Assembly (NCBI RefSeq): GCF_005280275.1
Contig: NZ_CP040021.1
Location: 831,001-895,000 of the forward strand
Source: Salinivibrio kushneri
GTDB lineage: Bacteria; Pseudomonadota; Gammaproteobacteria; Enterobacterales; Vibrionaceae
Length of the DNA: 64,000 bases
Direction of reading: 5' to 3'
Each line of letters begins with the position of its first letter. The stretch's first letter is position 1. This document shows positions 1-7,702 of this stretch, piece after piece. The notes below the pieces were generated by a model that was not told where the DNA came from, did not search any database, and saw only the letters and a list, made by a program, of their open reading frames with translations. The translations under genes were made by a program, and so were the position numbers.

Positions 1-842
1 TGGTGGGCAAAAACGGTGAGCGTTATCAGCTCCCCACCGATGAAGCCGAACGTGATGAAGCCGATGAGGCTTTGCGCCGCGAGCTTAACTTCACCTGGCG
101 CGAAACCTTGCCATCACACAATGAGGTGATTGCCGGAGACTGGCCAACCGAGAATGGTGTATCAGTGGAGGCCGACATTGCCGAGCGCTTGGAGATTGAG
201 ATTGGCGACAGCCTGACCTTTAGCGTGACCGGCCAAGACTTTACCGCCACGGTGAACTCGATTCGTGAAGTAGAGTGGCGCAATATGCGGCCTAACTTCT
301 ATTTTATTTTCGACCGCGAGACGCTCGCCGACAAACCCGCCAACTGGCTGGTGAGCTTCAGGCTCGATGAATCGCAAACGCCCTTGCTCAATCGCTTGGC
401 GCGGGAGTATCCGACAGTCACGCTGCTTGATTTGCGCACCATGAGCAGCCGTATTCAGTCGATTTTGCGTCAAATTGGCTTGTCGCTTTCGGTGTTGGCG
501 GGGCTGGCGGTGATCAGCGGCCTGTTACTGCTGCTCACCTTGCTGCGTATTAGCTTGAGCGAGCGTCAGCAGGAGATAAACCTCTATCGCACCTTGGGCG
601 CGAGCCGCACTCGTATTCAGCGTACCTTATGGAGCGAGTACGGTGTGATGGCCTTGGTGTCTGGCCTTATGGCGGTACTCGGCGCAGAAGCGGCGATGGT
701 TGGCTTGCTTAAGTGGGGCTTTGAAATGGAGGTACGCCTGCACCCAGAGCTTTGGGCGGTGTTGCCGGTGTTGGCGGTGGCGCTGGTGTTTGTCACGGTG
801 GCCTCGATGCTGCGTAAACTGATTGATCCGCAACGGCGTTAA
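1..842 (+). CDS. ABC transporter permease, YbbP-like, C-terminal part (5' cut by window edge)
   Basis: The reading frame is open from the first base, so the gene starts outside the window; about 280 residues remain of a family usually near 800. The visible part holds a periplasmic domain (about residues 1-150) and then the C-terminal FtsX-type permease domain with three hydrophobic segments. Between the first two segments is the conserved cytoplasmic stretch ERQQEINLYRTLGASRTRI, which in this family contacts the ATPase. By family this is the membrane subunit of a YbbA/YbbP-type exporter of unclear substrate; the ATPase would lie upstream. It ends in a TAA followed by a shared terminator. The YbbP assignment is by resemblance of the C-terminal domain only. 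Confidence 0.75.
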   Translation, partial: VGKNGERYQLPTDEAERDEADEALRRELNFTWRETLPSHNEVIAGDWPTENGVSVEADIAERLEIEIGDSLTFSVTGQDFTATVNSIREVEWRNMRPNFYFIFDRETLADKPANWLVSFRLDESQTPLLNRLAREYPTVTLLDLRTMSSRIQSILRQIGLSLSVLAGLAVISGLLLLLTLLRISLSERQQEINLYRTLGASRTRIQRTLWSEYGVMALVSGLMAVLGAEAAMVGLLKWGFEMEVRLHPELWAVLPVLAVALVFVTVASMLRKLIDPQRR

Positions 843-876
843 CCGGGGCGGTAAGCATCCTTGTTTCACGCATAAC

Positions 877-912
877 AAAGCGGGTATCAAGAAAGTTGAT
901 ACCCGCTTTTTT
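877..912. terminator. Bidirectional intrinsic terminator
   Basis: Perfect inverted repeat with 14-base arms (877-890 and 896-909), a 5-base loop, an A-run on one side and a T-run on the other. It lies between the converging ybbP-like gene and yfcH and can serve both. Confidence 0.85.
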
Positions 913-971
913 GTATACAACGTCTAGCAAAATCCGGCTAATAACACCGCTTGTGCGAAAGACAAAAGCCG

Positions 972-1868
972 CTACTTAAACAAAGACTGCATCGCTTCTT
1001 CCACCTTGGGGTGCTGGAAATTAAAGCCCGCGTCCTCCAACGCATGGGGTAGGGCGCGCTGGCTATCGAGCAGCAAGTGCGAGGCTTCCCCCATCATGGT
1101 TTTAATCGCCAGAGTAGGGACAAAGAACACGTGTGGGCGTTTTAAAGCACGGGCAAGCGCCTGACTAAAACGTTTATTGGTGACCGGCTCTGGCGCGGTG
1201 CAGTTAAACGGCCCTTTAAGCTCAGGGGTATTGAGCAGGTGGATAATCGCGCCGACCATATCATCAATATGGATCCACGGCATGTATTGCTGGCCTTTAC
1301 CAATGGGGCCGCCAAGGCCAAGTTTATACGGCAGCATCATCCGTTTGAGCGCGCCACCTTCAGCGCTTAACACCACGCCGGTGCGCAGCAAGCACACCCG
1401 CGTCTGTTGCGAGGCACCTTTCAAGGCAATTTTTTCCCATTGATGACACACATGCTGGGCAAAATCATCGGCATGAACCACCAAGGTTTCGTCAAAGCTG
1501 CGATCTTGCTGATCGCCGTAATATCCTACTGCCGAGCCGCTGATAAAGGTGTGAGGTGGGGTGCTGCTGGCATGGATTTTCTCGACCAGCTTTTCCGTTA
1601 ATCCCCAGCGACTGGTGCAGATGATGCCTTTTTGTTGCTCACTCCAGCGTTTATCGGCAATCGGCTCGCCCGCCAGATTGATAACCGCATCAATATCATT
1701 CAGGTGAGGGAGGTCATCAAGGCGCTCTAACGGCGTGACTTTATCGCCAAAGCACTGGGTGACCTTTTGCTTCGAGCGCGATAACACAGTGACCTGATGC
1801 TCGGTCAGCAAGCGAGGAATTAACGCCTGACCAATCAGGCCAGTGCCGCCAGTGATTAACAGTTTCAT
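972..1868 (-). CDS. yfcH: YfcH-like SDR-family nucleotide-sugar epimerase homologue (TIGR01777)
   Basis: This 298-residue protein opens with a Rossmann dinucleotide-binding signature, GGTGLIGQAL (residues 7-16), and carries the SGSAVGYYG stretch typical of the TIGR01777 family. The last ~50 residues match the DUF1731 C-terminal module (PHALEDAGF...). The length fits E. coli YfcH (about 297). It is presumably cytosolic and NAD(P)-binding; the substrate is not known. The ATG at 1868 has an AGGA about 8 bases upstream. It is transcribed alone, divergent from the DUF1538 operon and convergent with the ybbP-like gene. Confidence 0.85.
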   Translation of the reverse strand: MKLLITGGTGLIGQALIPRLLTEHQVTVLSRSKQKVTQCFGDKVTPLERLDDLPHLNDIDAVINLAGEPIADKRWSEQQKGIICTSRWGLTEKLVEKIHASSTPPHTFISGSAVGYYGDQQDRSFDETLVVHADDFAQHVCHQWEKIALKGASQQTRVCLLRTGVVLSAEGGALKRMMLPYKLGLGGPIGKGQQYMPWIHIDDMVGAIIHLLNTPELKGPFNCTAPEPVTNKRFSQALARALKRPHVFFVPTLAIKTMMGEASHLLLDSQRALPHALEDAGFNFQHPKVEEAMQSLFK

Positions 1869-2094
1869 GCCTGATGTCCTAACGTCGAGTAATGGGTGAT
1901 ATAGATAACGCTAAGAGGGTTTTAGACTTAGCGCAAGTGATTGCTTTGTATCCTGTTACGTACCGCAACCAAAATCGGTTTGATCGCGCAGTTTTCTCCT
2001 CTGCCCCTCGCACGCCAAATTGGGAGTGCTAACATAAATATGCGCATAAAAAGTGTGCTTTTCATTTTACTACGCAGGGAGTCATGTCGCCTAC

Positions 2095-2820
2095 ATGCAA
2101 GCGTTATTCAAATCATTGCTAGGAAGCTTTCGCGATCTCTTACCCATCATCCTAGTGATCGGCTTTTTTCAAGTGATTGTCCTGCAACAACCGCTGCCCA
2201 ACTGGATTTCGATTACCTTTGGCTTGGTGCTGGTGGTCGTGGGGCTGACCTTATTTGTATACGGCTTAGACATGGGGCTATTCCCGATTGGCGAATCCAT
2301 GGCACATTCGCTGGCACACAAAGGCAGTTTAGGGTGGTTAATTGCGTTCGCGTTTTTGCTCGGTTTTGGCACCACTATTGCGGAACCCGCACTTACCGCG
2401 GTGGCGGCGGAAGCGGCAGATGTCGCCGCTAACGGCGGGATGATAAACACCACAGAGGCAGCCAAAGATAGCTACGCCAATGGGCTGCGGCTAACCGTGG
2501 CGCTTTCGGTCGGTTTTGCGATTGTGCTGGGGGTGGTGCGAATTATGAAAGGCTGGCCGATCCACCGTTTAATCATTGGCGGCTATTTGTTGGTGGTGGC
2601 AATGACCATGGTCGCACCGCCCAGCATTATCGGCATTGCCTATGACTCGGGTGGGGTGACCACCTCGACCATCACGGTGCCATTGGTGACCGCGCTTGGC
2701 GTGGGGCTGGCGACCGTGATCAAAGGGCGTAACCCCATGGTGGATGGCTTTGGCTTGATTGCCTTTGCCTCGCTATCGCCGATGATCTTCGTGATGGCCT
2801 ACGGCATGGTGGTGGCATGA
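2095..2820 (+). CDS. DUF1538 membrane protein, first of a pair
   Basis: About 241 residues with roughly six hydrophobic segments. It recognisably belongs to DUF1538, a family of integral membrane proteins without an assigned substrate. Signature stretches are [15 protein letters not shown] and [20 protein letters not shown]; both recur in the next gene, so the two proteins are paralogous halves. I chose the ATG at 2095 (protein starts MQALFKSLL). An in-frame GTG at 2053 would add 14 poorly hydrophobic residues, and a GGAG lies 13 bases before 2095, so the start is uncertain. It overlaps the next gene by 4 bases (ATGA), indicating translational coupling. Transport of a small solute is inferred from topology and from the PII-like partner. 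Confidence 0.8.
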   Translation: MQALFKSLLGSFRDLLPIILVIGFFQVIVLQQPLPNWISITFGLVLVVVGLTLFVYGLDMGLFPIGESMAHSLAHKGSLGWLIAFAFLLGFGTTIAEPALTAVAAEAADVAANGGMINTTEAAKDSYANGLRLTVALSVGFAIVLGVVRIMKGWPIHRLIIGGYLLVVAMTMVAPPSIIGIAYDSGGVTTSTITVPLVTALGVGLATVIKGRNPMVDGFGLIAFASLSPMIFVMAYGMVVA

Positions 2821-3599
2821 ACAATCCACTCACTCTGTTTCTCGACACCTTTTTCTCCACCGTGCGCGATGTGATCCCGATTATCGCGATCATCTTTGGC
2901 TTTCAGCTGTTTGTATTGCGCAAAGCGCTCAACAACCCCAAACGGATCTTTCTCGGCTTTTTCTATGTGATCTTGGGCTTGAGCCTGTTTTTAATGGGGC
3001 TGGAGCTGGCGCTATTCCCGCTGGGATCGTCGATGGCCGAGCAGCTGACCGCTCCCGATTTTGTCGGCGCAGCGCTCAAAGCCGGCGGCGAGATTAATTG
3101 GCAAGCCTACTACTGGGTGTATCTGTTTGCCGCGGCGATTGGCTTTAGCACCACAGTGGCTGAGCCCTCGTTAATTGCGGTGGCAATCAAAGCAGCCAAG
3201 GTTTCGGGCGGGGCGATCCGGGTGAATGGGTTGCGCGCCTCGGTGGCGCTCGGGGTGGCAATGGGGATTGCCTTGGGGTGCTATCGCATTGTGGTGGGCG
3301 ATCCGCTCCATTATTACATCATCACCGGCTATGTGGTGGTGGTGATCCAAACCTATTTTGCTCCGCCGTTTATCGTGCCTTTGGCCTATGATTCTGGAGG
3401 GGTGACCACCTCAACCGTGACCGTGCCTTTGGTGACGGCGCTCGGGCTGGGGCTAGCCTCTACCGTACCGGGAAGAAACCCGATGCTTGATGGTTTTGGC
3501 TTAATTGCGTTTGCTAGTTTGTTTCCGATGATCACCGTGATGGGTTATGCCCAAATCACAGCCTATTTACAGAAAAAGCACGCACAGCGTTCATCGTAA
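2817..3599 (+). CDS. DUF1538 membrane protein, second of a pair
   Basis: A 260-residue DUF1538 protein with hydrophobic segments spread over its length. It repeats the two signatures of its upstream partner: [21 protein letters not shown] and [20 protein letters not shown], followed in both by a [16 protein letters not shown] block. In some genomes DUF1538 occurs as a two-domain protein, so the split pair probably forms one heterodimeric membrane unit (inference). The ATG overlaps the preceding stop. The stop at 3599 is followed by a good GGAGA site for the PII-like gene. Confidence 0.82.
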   Translation: MNNPLTLFLDTFFSTVRDVIPIIAIIFGFQLFVLRKALNNPKRIFLGFFYVILGLSLFLMGLELALFPLGSSMAEQLTAPDFVGAALKAGGEINWQAYYWVYLFAAAIGFSTTVAEPSLIAVAIKAAKVSGGAIRVNGLRASVALGVAMGIALGCYRIVVGDPLHYYIITGYVVVVIQTYFAPPFIVPLAYDSGGVTTSTVTVPLVTALGLGLASTVPGRNPMLDGFGLIAFASLFPMITVMGYAQITAYLQKKHAQRSS

Positions 3600-3608
3600 G
3601 GAGAGCCT

Positions 3609-3959
3609 ATGCGGTTCAAATTAATCATGGCGTTTATTGAAGATGCCAAAACCGATGCGGTGCTCGATGCCGCCAGACAAGCCGGCGCTACCGGCGCGAC
3701 CATTATTAACAATGCGCGTGGCGAAGGCTTGGTGAAAAAGAAAACCTTTTTAGGGCTGACGCTGGATGTGCAGCGGGACGTAGCCATCTTCCTAGTGGAA
3801 GAGCACTTAGCGCGCACCATACTTGAAACCATTAATGATGTAGGCGAGTTCGATGCCACCTCCGGCAGTGGTATCGCGGTGCAAATTGATGTGGAAGATG
3901 CCGTGGGCGTGGCCCACCAAATGCGAGAATTAACCGAAGTGGTGAAGGACGAGTTATGA
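3609..3959 (+). CDS. PII-like signalling protein linked to DUF1538 transporter
   Basis: A 116-residue protein with the size and beta-alpha-beta ferredoxin-like pattern of PII proteins: MRFKLIMAFIEDAKTDAVLD, then a GATGATIINNARGEG turn, and a second half ending in an IDVEDAVGV strand. It lacks the canonical uridylylated Tyr of the T-loop, and the T-loop region is short. PII and PII-like proteins (GlnK, SbtB) form trimers that bind adenine nucleotides and gate membrane transporters; the operon position suggests this one controls the DUF1538 pair (inference). The start has GGAGA 5 bases upstream. It overlaps the CBS gene by 4 bases. Confidence 0.8.
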   Translation: MRFKLIMAFIEDAKTDAVLDAARQAGATGATIINNARGEGLVKKKTFLGLTLDVQRDVAIFLVEEHLARTILETINDVGEFDATSGSGIAVQIDVEDAVGVAHQMRELTEVVKDEL

Positions 3960-4378
3960 AACAACATAAAACGGTAAGAGATGTGATGCATGCCCATGCC
4001 GTGTGTATTGATGGGCTCACCACAGTCGAAGAAGCGATCCGCATTGCACGCCAAGAAGATGTCAAAGCACTGATTATTAATAAACGCGATGATGGCGACG
4101 AGTTCGGCCTGGTGTTAATGAACGACATTGCCAAAAAAGTGCTCGCCAAAAACCGCGCACCATCACGGGTGAATGTTTATGAGGTTATGACCAAACCCGC
4201 GCTTAGCGTCTCCCCCGATATGAATGTGAAATACTGCGCCCGTTTATTCGAACGCTTCGGCATCAGCCGCGCCCCCGTAATCGAAAACGGCCAAGTCCTT
4301 GGCATGGTCAGTTATAACCTGATCGTGATCTACGGCATGCTCGCCGAAGAAGTGGATAGTCAGCATAGGAAGGATTAG
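3956..4378 (+). CDS. Two-CBS-domain regulatory protein
   Basis: A 140-residue protein made almost entirely of one Bateman module. CBS1 covers about residues 5-62 (TVRDVMHAHAVCIDGLTTVE) and CBS2 about residues 70-127 (VYEVMTKPALSVSPDMNVKY, ending ENGQVLGMVSYNLIV). CBS pairs bind AMP, ATP or SAM. Placed last in the DUF1538 operon with an ATGA overlap to the PII-like gene, it gives the system two separate nucleotide-sensing subunits. No transmembrane segment or enzymatic domain is present. Confidence 0.85.
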   Translation: MKQHKTVRDVMHAHAVCIDGLTTVEEAIRIARQEDVKALIINKRDDGDEFGLVLMNDIAKKVLAKNRAPSRVNVYEVMTKPALSVSPDMNVKYCARLFERFGISRAPVIENGQVLGMVSYNLIVIYGMLAEEVDSQHRKD

Positions 4379-4509
4379 GGTAGGTGTCACTGTGATTTTT
4401 AAGGGAGTAGGGGCTAGCTCATTTATGCCCCAAAGCGTCTCAGCCGAGGCATTATGATGGCGCGGTTAAGTCGTTTATATCCTAACATTGGTAATGTGAC
4501 GTACTTTGA

Positions 4510-4547
4510 GTAACTAAATTGCTTGTCCGCTTCCGGTAACTAAATTG
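4510..4547. repeat. Pair of 12-bp direct repeats upstream of the DUF4238 gene
   Basis: GTAACTAAATTG occurs at 4510-4521 and again at 4536-4547, period 26. This is 50-90 bases before the GTG of the next gene, so a tandem operator or promoter-proximal repeat is possible. The rest of 4380-4599 shows nothing I can name. Confidence 0.5.
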
Positions 4548-4599
4548 TTGCGATACGCTACCCATATGTATGAAGATGCTTTGATATGATGGCGATAGA

Positions 4600-6975
4600 G
4601 TGACTAAAACAAGAGATAACCATTTTGTGCCGCAATGGCACCAAAAAGGCTTTATGGATGAGCGAGATAATCAGCTTTGCCACTTAATGCGCCGAGACAT
4701 TGACCTGAAGAATGGTGAAACCAAAACGGTCTATTCCAAGAAATGGCAAACTTCCGCTCAACGTTTCTATAAAAAAGATCTCTATTCAACATTTTTGGGA
4801 ACAGAAGTTAATGATGAGATCGAACAAAAACTCTTTGGTCCTATTGATGACAATGGCTGTAGAGCTATTCGTGCATTCCTAACTGACGACCAATCTCAAT
4901 GGCATCAGAATTTTCAGAATCTATTCATTTATCTTGATGCTCAAAAGCTAAGAACACCAAAAGGTTTAGACTGGGTTCAGAGTAAATACCCAGATCTAAC
5001 TCAGCTACAACTCATGATGGAAATGCAATCTCTGCGGTCTATGCACTGTACTTTTTGGGCTGAAGGTGTACGGGAACTAGTATCTGCTGAGAATTCTGAC
5101 GTTAAGTTTATAGTGTCAGACCATCCAGTGACAATTTACAACTATGCCTGCTCTCCAGATTCTGAGTTGTGTGGATACCCTAGTGATCCTGATATCTCCT
5201 TAAAGGGGTCGCAAACCATATTCCCTTTAGATAAGAATCGATGTTTGATTCTGACGAACCTTGAATATGCTCAGGACCCAGATAACGCAAATCCGCTTCA
5301 GCAACGAACCAATGCCACCCGTATTCGTCAAAGCATGGTCAACACCATTGAGTTTATCAACTCTCGTAAATTAACCTCGGACGAAGTGAGAAAAATTAAC
5401 TACGTTATTAAAAGTAGAGCTCAATCATCAGTTGCAGCAGGCAAAGAGGAATGGCTATACCCTGAAAATGATTTAACTTGTGATTGGGCTGATATAAGGC
5501 ACGTCCTGTTGCCTCCTTCTGGTGAACTGCACAGATATGGTGGTGAAATGTTTGCCAAGTTTGAAGATGGCTCCGTGCACTATCAGGATGCATTTGGCCG
5601 GATTACACCTCCAAATGATTACCTGAACAAGAATATCGACGAAGCTCAGATTGGTAGAAATTCCCTTTGTGGTTGTGGCCGAAAGTACAAGAATTGTTGT
5701 CGTAACGTTCCTGTAGACCTGCGCGCTACTTGGGATGTCGCAAGTATTCGTGAGCGAAATCTAGCATTTTGCAACTGTATTCGTAATGTTCTTGGTTTAG
5801 ATAGCGGTAAAACATGGTTGGATGTCAGGCGCGAACTATCTGACGATCAGATATCCAAAATCTACGGTTTCTATTCATCCTTGTGGCCTCGTGAAACTGA
5901 TATTTACTCGCTGCTGCCCAAGCCCGATGGAAAGTTTAGAGGGCTGTATACAGGCCCAGTAGACGTGCGGGTGATTGGTGCTCATGCATTACCGTTGGCG
6001 TCTGTATTTGACGAATTTTTGATAGAATCACCAATAACCAACTCTAACAATATCAGGCCAGAGTTTAGCCCTAAACAATCACCAAGTAAGTATAAATATC
6101 AAGCATTAAAGGACTTCCTATTCATGCTTGAGATAGAGCCGTTTATTGGGCTTGGCCTAGTTAACCTTATTCCCAATCCAAGCGAATTTGATCTCAGTCT
6201 AATGAGAGCCATGATGGACATGGCTAGGGATCGGGCTCGCCCAGACGAGATAATCTGCGAGCAAGATCGGCGGCTATACCTTCGTCTTTCAACTGAAGAC
6301 TTGCTAAATTCAATGGCGATGATGCCTAGAGGCGCGAAAATCCAAGTACTAGTGCATCAGTTTGGGTTAACTGAAGAAATGGCAACAGATAGCATTTCAA
6401 AATTAGAACGCTATGCAGAGGCTTCACCACTGATGATGTTGCAACAGATGAATGCTGGAGAAGGCGGGCAGTTCATGCAGTTTAGAATGGGGCCAAATTA
6501 TGAAATGGCACTGTTTGTTGCACAGGTAACAGGTTCAGTAATAATCACAGACAGTAATTCGAGATGGCGAGAATTAGTTTCAGCACAACACAGGGAGCAG
6601 GGAATAATAAACTATCCATGGAATGATGCTTTGAGTCAATTAAGCTCAATTCCTATCGATTACCAGTTCCTAGAAACGTTGCAGAAATCTCAACGTCACT
6701 TCTCTATAGCCAGAAATCTTATACAGACGGCAGATCGTATGGTCTTGGGCGACGATCGTGATGTAGCTAAATTGACTCGATTAGCTGGTCAGGCTAGAGA
6801 GCTTGTTGACCAACTCGGACAAGTTAACGATCAGTTAGTGACCAGCTCATTCAAAGTACTCAGCCCAGAGGGTGGATTCTATGACAGTAATGTTCAACGG
6901 TTATTGGCTCAGTCTAGATGTCTGAGATATGACAATCGAGTCAGGTCGATTTACGGTATTGGTCTTCCAGAATAA
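4600..6975 (+). CDS. DUF4238 / SEC-C domain protein, accessory, function unknown
   Basis: A 791-residue cytosolic protein. The N-terminus NHFVPQWHQKGF (residues 6-17) matches the opening of DUF4238, which runs to about residue 280 and includes a conserved SDHPV stretch. At about residues 350-368 there is a SEC-C zinc-binding motif (GRNSLCGCGRKYKNCC). The remaining ~420 residues resemble no family I recognise and are rich in predicted helix. Codon use is more AT-rich than the flanking genes and it stands alone, consistent with horizontal acquisition. The GTG at 4600 is the only plausible start nearby; two ATGs just before it are in other frames and hit a stop. The ribosome site is weak. DUF4238 proteins have no settled biochemical role. 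Confidence 0.75.
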   Translation: MTKTRDNHFVPQWHQKGFMDERDNQLCHLMRRDIDLKNGETKTVYSKKWQTSAQRFYKKDLYSTFLGTEVNDEIEQKLFGPIDDNGCRAIRAFLTDDQSQWHQNFQNLFIYLDAQKLRTPKGLDWVQSKYPDLTQLQLMMEMQSLRSMHCTFWAEGVRELVSAENSDVKFIVSDHPVTIYNYACSPDSELCGYPSDPDISLKGSQTIFPLDKNRCLILTNLEYAQDPDNANPLQQRTNATRIRQSMVNTIEFINSRKLTSDEVRKINYVIKSRAQSSVAAGKEEWLYPENDLTCDWADIRHVLLPPSGELHRYGGEMFAKFEDGSVHYQDAFGRITPPNDYLNKNIDEAQIGRNSLCGCGRKYKNCCRNVPVDLRATWDVASIRERNLAFCNCIRNVLGLDSGKTWLDVRRELSDDQISKIYGFYSSLWPRETDIYSLLPKPDGKFRGLYTGPVDVRVIGAHALPLASVFDEFLIESPITNSNNIRPEFSPKQSPSKYKYQALKDFLFMLEIEPFIGLGLVNLIPNPSEFDLSLMRAMMDMARDRARPDEIICEQDRRLYLRLSTEDLLNSMAMMPRGAKIQVLVHQFGLTEEMATDSISKLERYAEASPLMMLQQMNAGEGGQFMQFRMGPNYEMALFVAQVTGSVIITDSNSRWRELVSAQHREQGIINYPWNDALSQLSSIPIDYQFLETLQKSQRHFSIARNLIQTADRMVLGDDRDVAKLTRLAGQARELVDQLGQVNDQLVTSSFKVLSPEGGFYDSNVQRLLAQSRCLRYDNRVRSIYGIGLPE

Positions 6976-7166
6976 ACCATATTAAGAGCCGACAGCTAGT
7001 TCGGGTAAGTACAGAACTATACCACCTATGCTAGACACGCCTTTAGGAGACTTTCCATACCTAAATTAATTCATAATTTGCTAAATTAGCAAGACCGTCT
7101 AAACAGTTTTGTTCATTTATAAGCTAAAGTCTCAATGGCTTACCCTCTAGCGCCACTCCACCAAGC

Positions 7167-7190
7167 AGCCCGCACTATTCAGCGCGGGCT
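7167..7190. terminator. GC-rich hairpin, terminator-like, without a clear T-run
   Basis: Arms 7167-7176 and 7181-7190 pair with one mismatch around the loop ATTC. A very similar hairpin with the same loop stands at 10044-10070, on the other side of the accessory block. It lies in the 275-base gap after the DUF4238 gene, which otherwise holds only a small CGCAGT/ACTGCG hairpin at 7243-7258. Confidence 0.5.
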
Positions 7191-7250
7191 CACTCATTTG
7201 ATGGATTGTATCGGCTGGTTTAACAACTTTTGACAGCAGCGCCGCAGTGA

Positions 7251-7574
7251 CTACTGCGCGTTTGTTGACTTAGACCAAGCCTCGACTCCACTCCCTAAGG
7301 CATCCACAATCGCCATCAGTGTCTTGAGGGATTGCCTTTTTGGCTGAGTGTGCGGTAGAGCGTTTCTCGTGAAAGACCGGTTTGCTTGGCAACATCTGCC
7401 ATTCTTATGGCGCGTGCGATCACACCCAGAGCATCGGCGATAAATGCGGGGTCGCACGCTGGCATCTCTTCATCTAAGTAAGCTTGAAGTGCTTCTTGAT
7501 TGTCCAAGAATGCCGCTGGAGCAAAAGTGCGTCATGGAGGTTTGGGCGTTGTTATCATAACGGTCTGTCTTCAT
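7251..7574 (-). pseudogene. Frameshifted HigA-type addiction-module antitoxin remnant
   Basis: Read on the minus strand, three frames together give an antitoxin of the XRE-like addiction-module antidote family (TIGR02684 type). A start MKTDRYD lies at 7574; a second frame encodes FLDNQEALQAYLDE...; the helix-turn-helix MADVAKQTGLSRETLYRTLS follows, then GNPS. A third frame resumes at LKTLMAIVDALGS to the stop at 7251. One shift lies near 7531 and one near 7328. The family's proteins run about 95-100 residues, which the joined frames match. No RelE/HigB-type toxin gene is visible beside it, so the module is dead. Two sequencing errors are the alternative reading. Confidence 0.65.
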
Positions 7575-7622
7575 GCGAATAAGTCAATCGGGTTGCTGAT
7601 GACAGTGTAGAGAAAGAACAGG

Positions 7623-7652
7623 AACGCCACTCGATTCTAACCGAATGGCGTT
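7623..7652. other. 11-bp inverted repeat between the antitoxin remnant and the MFS gene
   Basis: Arms 7623-7633 and 7642-7652 (AACGCCAcTCG and its near complement, one mismatch), 8-base loop. There is no T-run on either strand, so termination is doubtful; it could still end the minus-strand MFS transcript. Confidence 0.45.
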
Positions 7653-7702
7653 ACAGGTCGAAATTTTATCAGTGTTTTAGCGATAGCTCATCCATGATGA
7701 AC

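Noticed and set aside
1941-2432. A 163-codon plus-strand frame overlapping the first DUF1538 gene
   Set aside because: It is out of frame with the conserved membrane protein, and its translation is arginine- and cysteine-rich shadow sequence.
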